Assembly (NCBI RefSeq): GCF_019112545.1
Contig: NW_025064921.1
Location: 124,001 to 188,000 of the forward strand
From: Guyanagaster necrorhizus
Lineage: Eukaryota > Basidiomycota > Agaricomycetes > Agaricales > Physalacriaceae
Direction: 5' to 3'
Length of the DNA: 64,000 bases
Shown here: in pieces, positions 22,755-32,668 of the stretch
How positions within the stretch are numbered: the first letter of the stretch is position 1
Layout: each line of letters begins with the position of its first letter
Translations under genes and position numbers: made by a program
Notes under the pieces: model-generated
What the model saw: the letters and a program-made list of their open reading frames with translations, nothing else
Told to the model about the DNA's origin: nothing
Databases searched by the model: none

Positions 22755-24593
22755 ATTAGCTCAAAGCTTCTAGCTTCCCTTCCTCAAGCCCAATTGTGCT
22801 GAGGAACTGAATGCCCCCTGCCCTTAACTCAACTTTACTTATGAGTTCTTTAAACTCCTTACTTTGATCATTGGAACTTTGATAGGCTTATTGGTGATCA
22901 TACAGCTGTGCTGTGGATTCTAATCAATTATTGCCTGGGCCATTCATTATTATCAAGAATTCCAATGTATCAGAATTATCCTCTGCAATATCACACCAGA
23001 CCTCCCCCTCCACAACATCTCTGCCACTGCCCAACAGTCCTTCCAGCCCATGGAAGGACCCATACCTGAAGCTGACTCTGGGAGCCTGGCTGAAGAGAGT
23101 ACTAGGGAAGAAGAAGAGCAGCAGCACCAATACCCATCATGACCTCTGACAGCAGTTGTTCAGAATCCTGGAAACCCTTGGCCTACAGGATTTTGATGAC
23201 CCAGACCCAACACCCCCATCTTGTCCCCCAAGTGCTCAGACCACAGTATTGCAATGAGGACAACAATCCCCATCCCTAGCACTGGCCTTGGGCACCATGC
23301 TAGAAACTCTCTTAATACCACATGAATGGCTCGAGGGACCAGAAATACCAACACATGAGGATCCTGATATGTTATGTCAGCATGAAGCAGGAGCACTAAC
23401 AATAGGACAGGGGTCAGCAGTGACCTCTATTTCAATGATGACAGTGATGAGCACCAGTACTGGCAAGCTGCTGCCAGAGAGGCTGACCAGCTGGAGCACT
23501 GCACAGCTAGCAGTAATACTAGCTGAGCAGAGAGTATATGAGCAGTTCCAATGATAGCACAACCAGCCAATAACATCGACCCAGTCCTCTCCCAAGAGGA
23601 CCAAATTCGATGTGCCAACACCATTGCCAAGTACATCTAGGAGCAGGCATAGATCAACAATGAAATCATGAGAGAGAACACCCTCTTTGGGCAGTATCTC
23701 TGAGCAAGAGAGGCAGAGAGGGGGAGAGACTCTGAAAGCCTCCAAACCAGTACACTCATTGGTACTACCACCAACAGCATACCCAACACTCTGTTCCAGG
23801 AACCTAGCACTCCCTCCACCAAGCCTGATCCCTGGGCAGATCCATCTGACCCCAGTGACAACTGCCCAATATCCTATAGGACTGATACCATCACAGAAAC
23901 TATTGATATCCCCATCTAGGGAGATGGTATACCAGCTGACCAAGGGGAAATCAGGGGGGATGATGAGAATATCAACTCCATCTGCAACATTAGAAGGTTT
24001 CTCAATAGAAAATTTGCTGCCCTCTTCCTCAACCCTCAGTTCTATTGAAACTTCCACTGGTATTGCAGAGCAATAGCAGCAGCAAGAGCAGGAGCCTACT
24101 TCTCGACTTGGACCTGATGATGCTGGACCCAGTACCCAGCCCCAGCACAGTCATCCTGGAGGTTTGCAACCTGTGTGACAGTTCCCTCCTTGAGGGGAAT
24201 GTGAGCGAGACCATCAACAATGCAGATGACAAGGAGGAAGAGGATCTTGATGAGGAAGTCAAGGATCCTCCAACTGACTGGGTCAGTTCATGGAACATAC
24301 ACATTCATGAAGAAAGGACAAAGGAGCAGGCATGGGAAGCACACCAGAAGGACTTTTTAGAATTGTACTAGGATGATACAGCTAGGTTATAGACAGATGA
24401 CACCTGGTTGGTGTTGCTGGGATGAAGGCATACCACTGCCAATCATATCAAGCATGCTAAAATTTTACAATATGCAGCCACTGAGCAGGCCATTTTTATT
24501 TATAATAAAAGATATTTAGGACACCAGATGATGGCATTGCTGACCTATCAGCTGAAGTATGGTGCAACCCTCAGACTATGGATGCTGAGTCCA
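22755..24593 (+). pseudogene. Element A ORF1/Gag remnant
   Basis: Starting directly after the 5' LTR, the sequence parallels element B from its PBS onward (CTCAAGCCCAATTGTGCTGAG). Broken frames follow. The best-preserved piece is 24045-24371, an acidic stretch (ADDKEEEDLDEE) followed by HEERTKEQAWEAHQKDFLEL. It then continues through stops to KILQYAATEQAIF, which matches KILQYAATEYAWKEY of element B Gag. The frame is destroyed by several TGA/TAG codons. Element B interrupts it at 24,598. Confidence 0.7.
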
Positions 24594-24598
24594 GTGCC

Positions 24599-25025
24599 TG
24601 TTACGATTTTTCCTTCTTTCTCCCTTATTCCCCCTATTTATGCTTAGTCATAAAGACACAAGACCATGGGAAGGCATGGCCACAATAACCCGCCGCCCAA
24701 TAAACAAAGATCAGAAACACACAATCGCCCTTTTATGTATGGTAACGATGCTCAAGGACAACGGGCACCATGGACACAGACACGCATAATAGGTAGCGAT
24801 ATAATTAGGAACGATAGCACAGTATTTAAGGAGTAGTGCTCTTGCTGGAGAAACCCCAGCTTCGAGCTAAAGTTTATATTCATACCATTCTACTCTCGAG
24901 CCACTTCGTGGCCTTGTGACACACCGAGTCGATAACATCATAAGTGGATTCAGGTGATCCCTCGAAGTGTGAAGGGACACCTGTCTATCACGTGTTGTCT
25001 TGTCACGTGTCGCTTGGGCTTAACA
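24599..25025 (+). repeat. 5' LTR of element B
   Basis: Starts TGTTACG and ends GCTTAACA. It carries about 18 CpGs. TATTTAAG at 24823-24830 sits about 35 bp before AGCTTCGAGCTAA (24858-24870), the presumed transcription start. It differs from the 3' LTR at 12 positions, all transitions, 10 of them at CpG dinucleotides. Confidence 0.95.
24823..24870 (+). promoter_or_regulatory. Presumed TATA box and transcript 5' end in the LTR
   Basis: TATTTAAG (24823-24830) is followed 35 bp from its first base by AGCTTCGAGCTAA (24858-24870). That 13-mer is the exact reverse complement of the PBS at 25027-25039. In self-priming elements the mRNA 5' end anneals to the PBS, so this predicts transcription to start at or near 24858. 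Confidence 0.65.
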
Positions 25026-25026
25026 A

Positions 25027-25039
25027 TTAGCTCGAAGCT
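25027..25039 (+). promoter_or_regulatory. Self-priming primer binding site
   Basis: TTAGCTCGAAGCT lies one base after the 5' LTR. It does not begin with the TGG typical of tRNA-primed elements. Instead it is perfectly complementary over 13 nt to a block in the LTR located just downstream of a TATA-like box. This is the arrangement described for Tf1 and sushi-like chromoviruses. Confidence 0.75.
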
Positions 25040-25081
25040 CTCACCTTCCCTTTCTCAAGCCCAATTGTGCTGAGAAACCGA

Positions 25082-26647
25082 ATGCCGCCAGCAACAACCG
25101 CAGACCTAAATCACGACTTCTTCGAGTTGATAGCTTCCATCATCGGAACATTACTCGGTCTTCTAGCCATCATCACCCTTTGCCGCGGACGACAATCAGT
25201 AACAGCTTGGATAGTCAGGCACTACCAAGCCTTCCAGCAGGTACAAAGAATTCTACGAAACATAATCCCTGACCTCCCCTTCCATGACATCCCCCCCTCT
25301 GTCAGAACGTCCTTCTTCCCGCAAGGGCGACCCTTATCAGAAACCTGGAATAACGACTCGGATATGAGGAGCCTTCATGAGGAAGAAGGACCCCAGTACC
25401 CCCCTCGACGAGACGGCAGAGACCACCACTCTGTGTTCACAGGATTCCGGAACCTGTGGACGACGAACGTCGCTCAGGAGCCCGCAGAGGTCTCCAACTA
25501 TGTCACTCCAGCAGGTTCCCCCAAGCATTCCACCTCCCCAATTCCCTCAGGGATTGGAAACCGTGCTCGGGACTCCCTTGATGCCACTCAGATGGCTACG
25601 AGATCCCGCCAAAGCCATAACTCCCCCCAGAACCCCCCCGCGACCCCCACCGAGCCCAACTCCGGCTCCAGCCGGTCCATCAGTAGGATGGGGGTCGAGG
25701 ACCCACACGGAAGGACCATCCACTCCGACTACGCAAACACGGAGATTGCCATCTCCGCAGCTGGGGACCCCTATCGACATCTCCATGTGGGCAGCGAGCC
25801 CGAGGTCGGGACGGCCAGCGAGCGAGGGAGGGCAGCCCGAGACAGAATTATTCACTGCATATTCCCAGATTGGGACCTCACGGTCCCCTTTGATTACAAC
25901 AAGGCAGTACAGCAGCAGCAGCAGAACCAAGCCCAGCAGGAGGAGATTAGGCAAACCCAGGAAGAGCTCGCTGATTTCGTCTGAGAAGAGGCCCGAGAGC
26001 AGTACAAAGCCGCAGAATACGACAGACAAGGGAGAGCCCGAAGAAGAAGGGAGGAGATCGAAAGAATGGGGTCAGCCTCCCCCAGAGAATACGCACCCCG
26101 CACCGAGGAAGGATCTCCCTTCAGGGAGCCCGACTTGGAAGACGACCCATGGACAGGACCCGCCAGCATCATCAGCTGGGATGAGGCCATTAGACGAGGA
26201 AGGGCAGCGGAACCCCGACCCGTCGTCCTCGAATATCCTGCCTGCACTGATACCATCTCCTCAGACGCCGACTCCGTACTCGGAGCCTACGGGCTCCGAG
26301 TACCCGACAATGCCCACGTCTCCGACCGGGCCCTCCAGCGATTCCTGGGCAGCAGGGTCGCTCGACAGTTCCTCAATCCCGAGTTTCAGTGAAACTTCAG
26401 CAGCTATAGCCAAGAACTGGAGGAGACGAGAGTGCGAGGAGGAATGCACTATAGCCGGCTCCGAAATCCCTCCATCATCTGAACCAATGACCGAGAAGCC
26501 GCCGGGCCCAGTACTCAGATCAATGGAAGGGTCCCTGACGACCCTTCGTCCAGTCGTGCCATCCATTTACGACCCGCCCGTCAGTTCCCTCCTCGGGGAA
26601 GGGGACAGTGGGGACGAGGGCGACGACGAGGACGACGAGGACAGTGA
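25082..26647 (+). pseudogene. Element B ORF1 (membrane-segment and coiled-coil protein), 3 TGAs
   Basis: Starting at the first ATG after the PBS (MPPATTADLNHDFF), the frame runs 522 codons to a tandem TGA TGA at 26645-26650. It is interrupted by TGA at 25982, 26390 and about 26479. Residues about 15-38 are strongly hydrophobic (SIIGTLLGLLAIITL), a likely membrane segment. A Ser/Pro-rich region follows, then IHCIFPDWDLTVPFDYNKAV, a Gln/Glu-rich coiled-coil-like stretch and a basic RG-rich tail. I do not recognise a family. Its place upstream of Gag suggests an accessory or structural ORF. A second frame is open across it by composition. Confidence 0.55.
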
Positions 26648-28325
26648 TGACCCCTACCAACGACGACTAGAATGAGCAGGAGAAGACACAGACGAAGAAG
26701 CATTGAGAGAGGAACTGGAGAGGGCGAGGAACAAAGAGTATCAAGAGCTGTACAAGCAGGGGAGGAACTTTTTATGGTGGGACGTGCACTGGCAAGCGAC
26801 ATCCCTGGGACTGGAATATCGGTACGCAGAAAAAACTGAAAAAGAAAAAATCTTGCAGTACGCCGCGACCGAATACGCATGGAAGGAGTATAGCCGGTGG
26901 CACTCAGAAGACCCACTCACGCCGATACCCCCATATCAAAACTTAAACAAGCCGAAACTACCGGCACCAATGCCACACACCCCCCCTGTCCCACCAAGAC
27001 GAGCCATCTATGTCGCCCCTTCAATTCAGCAACGGGCCGATGAGAGCCTCTCAACCCGAAGCACGGCCTCTCGGCTCCTCCGGTCAAGGAACCGCCCGGC
27101 ATTCTCAGCCACCGAAACCCGAAACCCCTGGACCGGCAAGGAAAGCTGGCTCCTCAGGGGACAACCACCCCTGGACCAAGCCGAATCAAGCAGGAAGGAG
27201 CCCATTCGAGACGACCCCGAGGCGGTCCGCCTTGGGTTTACAGTGCGGGATAGCATCATTGTCTGCATCGAAGCTCCAAAAGGGAGTCCGGTCGCTGACG
27301 ACCAATCGTTACACTCATTCCCAGGACCACCAGCAGAATGGAAACAACCGCCATTCGATAGATGGCCCAACCCGATGGGCGCATTGCCCCACAACGCCAA
27401 TGTCCTGCAATGCCATCCCGACCTCCTCCGAAAGCCCCGCCCCTTTAAAGGGGTTTCAGATGACATCGACCGCTTCCTCGTCGATTGTGAACAATACTTC
27501 GAGGTATACATTGGATATATTGGGACCGACATGAATAAAGTCGCATTCGCCACCTCCTACCTAGAAGACAAGGCCAAGACTTGGTGGATCCTGATCTCCC
27601 CGAACTTCCGGTCCACCAGCAGGGAACACTACCAATATCCCTCGTGGCCGGTGTTCAAACGAATGCTAAATGACAAATTCATTGATCCTGCGGTACAAGA
27701 AGTACATAAGCAGAAGATCAAGGAATACAAGATGGGAGATAAGGCGGCAATGGACTACTTCGACGAGCTGGAGAGACTCGCCAAACTCGCAGGAATACGG
27801 GACGACACAGCAAATGATGGAAGAATGGTAGAAGCGCTTAAGCGAGGGGTCCCCTCCTCGTACCTCACGATGATCTCGGCCATGGGCGTCAAAATGCTGA
27901 TGCCCGTCGGCTATGACGAATGGAAAGAAAGGATCGTCGAGATGTACAAGGAGCGACAAAGGCAGAAAGCAGAGGCATCCACTCTACAGGAGTACTCCAA
28001 AAAACCAACCCCGCCAACCCTGAACAAGCCGGGGCAAACTGCCGGGAAATCATCGGGATCCACTCAGACACCCAGCTACGGGAGCCAGAAGACAGGAACA
28101 GGAACAACTTATACCGGGACTGGCAAACCTATGGACATTGACCGAATGAAGAAAGAAGGGAAGTGTTTCAATTGCGGGCTCAAAGGCCACATGGCCAAGG
28201 ATTGCCCAAAAAAGAAACGAACGCGCGAAGACATCAGGGTGCAGATAGCCGAGCTTCAGAAGGAAGACGAGGAGCTCGGAAAGGAAACGAAGATCGAGGA
28301 GGTAAAAGAGGGGGCCGACCAGTGA
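26487..28325 (+). pseudogene. Element B Gag polyprotein (one TGA)
   Basis: A 613-codon frame from MTEKPPGP to the TGA at 28323, with one internal TGA at 26673. An acidic N-terminal stretch (GDDEDDEDSDD) and a helical region (ELERARNKEYQEL) lead to the Retrotrans_gag domain: ILISPNF, WPVFKRMLNDKF, YFDELERLAKLAG, ALKRGVP. A CCHC zinc knuckle follows (CFNCGLKGHMAKDC, about 28,163-28,205). It overlaps ORF1 by about 160 nt at the start and Pol at the end, each in a different frame. The internal stop fits a decayed CGA codon. Capsid/nucleocapsid function is inferred from the family. Confidence 0.85.
28208..28214 (+). promoter_or_regulatory. Candidate -1 ribosomal frameshift site between Gag and Pol
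   Basis: In the Gag frame the sequence reads CCA AAA AAG, so the heptamer A-AAA-AAG is in canonical X-XXY-YYZ register just after the zinc knuckle. The Pol frame is the -1 frame and is open from upstream of this point. A possible 8-bp stem (CCGAGCTT with GAGCTCGG) lies about 35 nt downstream, further than usual. The call rests on register and frame, not on demonstrated shifting. Confidence 0.45.
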
Positions 28326-31300
28326 ACGACTCCACTGGATCGGCCAAAGGACTTTACGGTGTGCAGGACTCAACCATTGTACAGACTCATAATGCCTCTG
28401 TAGTATCGAAAACGCATTTGAATATACCCACAATTAGTAATGCACACCCGAGAGAGTCGAAAATAAAAACTCAAACGCCTATGGGCTGAACAGGGGCAGA
28501 GAGCCCCAAAGCTTGGCTCAAACCATTCGAAACCGAGTGGACCTGGCAGACCATCAAAGAAGCAGGAAGCGAGGAAGCAGCTAAAGCCACATTGAAAAGC
28601 TGGATACATCAGACCAGAACAGGAGAAGCCACCATAGACATCGTTCAGAGACTACAAAAGGCCGAGCAGAGCCAGGCCTTGAAATGGTTAGACGAGCTAA
28701 AAGGACCACAAAAGTTCGTCCAACGGACCAAAACCCCTGGCCAGGATTTAACCACCAAAGCCCAAATTGAGACCTTGACCAATCGGTCAAAATACTCGGT
28801 AACAGCCCTGATCGACAGCGGATGTACCGGCAGCTCCATCAACCGGACTTTCGTCCAACAGCACCACCTGCCCACCAGATCCACCGCTGCACCCATTCCG
28901 GTATACAATGCCGACGGAACAAAAAACCAAGCCGGATCAATCACGGAATACATCGAACTCCAACTAACCATCGGGGATCATTCCAAGAGGATCGACTTGG
29001 CCGTAACAGACCTTGGAACCAAGGAACTTTTCCTTGGCCATGACTGGCTTATCCAACATAATCCGCTAATCAATTGGAAAACCGGACGGCTTACTTTCGC
29101 TCGGTGCAGATGTCGGAAGATTCCATACGAATTGCCAGACGAAGACCCAGAAGACAGATGGGATGAAGAAATGGAAGACAGGGAGACCATTTTAGCAGTC
29201 GACCTGCAGGAGGAAATCCACATTCGTGCAATACATCATGCCAATGACCTGGCAGCCAGGGCCAACGAGGGGAAGGAGGAGAAAACCTTCGAGGAACTCG
29301 TACCGGAGTGGGCATGCGACTTCTGTGACCTCTTCGAAAAAGAAAGCTTTGACGAGTTGCCGCGCCCCAAGCCTTGGGATCACGCCATCGAGTTGACCCC
29401 CAATGCGAATGCAAACCTAGACTGCAAAACTTATCCCCTCAGCAATCAGGAGCAACAGGAACTCGATAAATTCCTCGACGAAAACCTGTCTTCAGGATGG
29501 ATTCGACCGTCCAAATCCCCCATGGCCTCTCCCTTCTTCTTTGTAAAAAAGAAGGACGGCAAGCTACATCCTGTACAGGACTATCGAAAGCTAAACGAAA
29601 TGACTGTCAAGAACTGGTACCCACTACCCCTAATCTCTGAGTTGATGGACAAACTCCAAGGGGCTAAATACTACACCAAACTTGACATCCGTTGGGGATA
29701 CAACAACATCCGAATTAAAGAAGGGGATGAGTGGAAGGCAGCGTTCCGAACCAACCGGGGACTCTTCGAACCAACAGTAATGTTCTTTGGTTTAACAAAC
29801 TCCCCGGCTACCTTCCAATGGATGATGAACGATATATTCAAAGATCTCATCGCCACTGGGAAGGTTACCATTTACTTGGACGACATCCTCATCATGTCCA
29901 AGACGAGTGAGGAACACCGCAGACTGGTCCGCCAGGTACTCATGCTCATGAGGAAGCACAAGTTATTCCTCAAAGCGGAAAAATGCGAGTTCGAAGTACA
30001 AAAAACCGAGTACCTTGGAGTAATCATCAGCGAGGGAAGCATTCAAATGGACCCGATCAAGATTGTGGGAGTGGTAGATTGGCCCACACCTACCAAAAAG
30101 AAGGAGCTACAGTCCTTCCTGGGCTTCACCAACTTCTACTGAAGATTCATACGCGACTACAGCAAAGTCGTATGCCCCATGACACAGCTCACCAGCAACG
30201 CCCCATGGGGATGGGGATCTTCCCAACAGCATGCATTCGAAGATCTAAAGTGACGGCTGGCAGAAGATGTAATTCTTGCCATACCATCGCAGGACGGCAA
30301 GTTCCGAGTGGAAGCTGACTCAAGCGAGGGGGCCATCGGCACCGTACTATCGCAAGAGCAGGAGGGGAGGTGGCGGCCCGTCACCTTCCTCTCCAAAGCC
30401 CTGACAGTAACGGAAAGAAACTACGAAATATATGACAAGGAATTACTAGCAATAATGCTCGCCTTGGAAGAATGGCGGCATTACCTGATCGGAGCAGCTG
30501 AGACCTTCAAGGTGTGGACAGACCATCAGAATCTCAGATACTTTCGACAACCGCAGAAGCTAAATCACCGCCAAGCCCGATGGGTCACTGAGCTCGCTCA
30601 ATATGAGTATACCCTACACCACAAAGCTGGAGTCGCCAACAAAAAGGCCGATCTCCTCTCCTGCCGAGCAGACCATAACCAAGGCAGTAGCGACAACGAA
30701 GGCATCGTCATTCTTCGCCCCGAACATTTCCAAGCGATGATAATGCCCACAGAGGAAGAAATACATGAGCGCATTAAAAGTGCAACTCGAGATACACACC
30801 AATGGGACCAAAGAATCGCCACCTCGCTCAATCATGAGCGGGGACTAACGAAGAAAGAAGGGATGATCTATTACGATGGAAGAATCTATATTCCACGAGT
30901 GCAAAGCCTGCGGGGCGATATAATCGCCGCCCACCATGACCACGCCACAGCAGGACACCCCGGCATCTCCAAAACAAAGGAACTCGTTCTACGAGAGTAT
31001 TGGTGGCCGAAGCTCGGAAACGACATAACTGCATACGTCAAAGGGTGCGAAACCTGTCAGAGGGGAAAATCGTCCACTCAAGCGAAAGCAGCACCATTAC
31101 ACCCGAATGAGATACCAACACAGCCATGGACCCACATATCGGTGGATATGATCACCAGTTTACCAGATTGCAACGGATATGACGCAATCCTCGTCATCGT
31201 AGATCGGTTCTCCAAAGCCATCATTCCTATCGCCTGCTCCACGGAATTAACATCAGAAGGATGGGCGAAAATCCTATGCGATGAAGTCTATGCTAAATAT

Positions 31301-32203
31301 GGGATGCCACAAGTGATCATTTCGGATCGCGGCCCCCAATTCGTCTCGAAGTTCCTCGATGACCTATACAAATTATTGCATATTACATGCAACGCATCCA
31401 TGGCATACCACCCGCAGACGGATGGTCAAACAGAACGAGCAAATCAGGAAGTTGAAAAATACCTACGACTATTTATCAACTACCAACAAGACGATTGGAT
31501 TGAATGGCTAGCACTAGCTGCCTTTCAACACAACAACAGGGTACACTCCGCTACAGGCAAAACACCCTTCTTTGTTAACTATGGCAGACACCCTCACCTC
31601 ATGCAAACAAGCCACCACAGACCCACAACACCAGCATCCACGAATTTCGCCGACACCATGGAAAAAATCCACACAGAGACAAAAAGAGCACTCGAAAAAA
31701 CCGCATCAACAATGAAGACACAATACGACAAACACCGTCACCCATCACACGACTATCAAGTCAACGACAAAGTTTGGCTCGATACAACAAACCTACACCT
31801 CCCACGTCCAAAGCAAAAACTCGCAGACAAACGAACAGGCCCCTTCTCAGTCCTTGCAAAGGTTGGAGAAGCCGCCTATAAACTACAATTGCCCAAAACC
31901 TGGAAGATTCACAATGTATTCAATGAATCCCTCCTGACCCCATATATCACCCCCGCCTTTCCCAACCAGGAATGACCACCACTGCCGCCCCCAGACCTAA
32001 TCGACGATGAAGAACACTACGAAATCGACCAGGTCCTAAATCATAAACTGCGAAAAGTAAAAGCATGAGGGGGCGGTACAACAACGACCATTGACTACCT
32101 GGTCAGTTGGAAAGGCTATGGACCCGAATCCAATCAATGGATTAACGAAAAATATATGGATGCCGACTCTGCGATTCACGACTATGAACTATCCCTTAAT
32201 TAA
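28214..32203 (+). pseudogene. Element B Pol: protease, RT, RNase H, integrase, chromodomain (5 TGAs)
   Basis: The frame is -1 to Gag and ends at TAA 32201-32203, with TGA at 28487, 30140, 30251, 31973 and 32066. The aspartic protease is ALIDSGCTGSS (Asp at 28814). RT has YLDD near 29,875 and FFGLTNSPATFQ. RNase H has VEADSSEGAIG, a YDKELLAI glutamate and VWTDHQNL. Integrase has an HHCC zinc domain (30,930-31,070) and DDE residues in SVDMIT, SDRGPQF and TERANQEVEKY. A chromodomain (IDYLVSWKGYGPESNQWI, about 32,090-32,190) closes it. The C-terminal chromodomain is typical of chromoviruses, which target heterochromatin. All domains keep their catalytic residues; only CGA-type stops interrupt it. 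Confidence 0.92.
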
Positions 32204-32224
32204 GCCATCGGGATGATGGTCTTA

Positions 32225-32236
32225 AGCGGGGGGTAA
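32225..32236 (+). promoter_or_regulatory. Polypurine tract of element B
   Basis: AGCGGGGGGTAA lies directly before the 3' LTR, matching the purine run AAGGAGGAGTAA before the 3' LTR of element A. It should prime plus-strand DNA synthesis. Confidence 0.7.
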
Positions 32237-32663
32237 TATTATGATTTTTCCTTCTTTCTCCCTTATTTCCCCTATTTACGCTTAGTCATAAAGACACAAG
32301 ACCGTGGGAAGGCGTGGCCACAATAACCCGCCGCCCAATAAACAAAGATCAGAAACACACAATCGCCCTTTTATGTATGGTAACGATGCTCAAGGACAAT
32401 GGGCACCATGGACACAGACACGCATAATAGGTAGCGATATAATTAGGAACGATAGCACAGTATTTAAGGAGTAGCGCTCTTGCTGGAGAAACCCCAGCTT
32501 CGAGCTAAAGTTTATATTCATACCATTCTACTCTCGAGCCACTTCATGGCCTTGTGACACACCGAGTCGATAACATCATAAGTGGATTCAGGTGATCCCT
32601 CGAAGTGCGAAGGGACACCTGTCTATCACATGTTGTCTTGTCATGTGTCGCTTGGGCTTAACA
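32237..32663 (+). repeat. 3' LTR of element B
   Basis: 427 bp, same length as the 5' LTR, ending GCTTAACA before the GTGCC duplication. Its first dinucleotide is TA instead of TG, a G-to-A change at the terminus normally recognised by integrase. Confidence 0.95.
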
Positions 32664-32668
32664 GTGCC

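Larger units (their letters stand above)
24599..32663 (+). mobile_element. Young chromovirus-type Ty3/Gypsy element B nested in element A
   Basis: An 8065-bp element bounded by 427-bp LTRs, inserted in the Gag remnant of element A with the 5-bp duplication GTGCC (24594-24598, 32664-32668). The order is LTR, PBS, ORF1, Gag, Pol (protease, RT, RNase H, integrase, chromodomain), PPT, LTR, as in Ty3/Gypsy chromoviruses. CpG content is normal, in sharp contrast with the CpG-free host element, so the insertion is recent. Coding frames are interrupted only by TGA codons, each explicable by one CGA-to-TGA transition. It is therefore probably inactive but barely decayed. Confidence 0.95.

Noticed and set aside
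25377..26675. 432-codon Pro/Ser-rich frame as a separate protein
   Set aside because: Most of it overlaps ORF1 and is compositionally biased. Only its last part (from about 26,487) is convincing, as the N-terminus of Gag.
24599..32203. Reassignment or programmed readthrough of TGA in element B
   Set aside because: All interruptions are TGA, which could suggest recoding, but host genes end normally in TGA and each site fits CGA decay. Deamination is simpler.
24599..32663. Classical RIP as cause of the decay
   Set aside because: RIP favours CpA to TpA; here changes are at CpG and stops are TGA rather than TAA or TAG.
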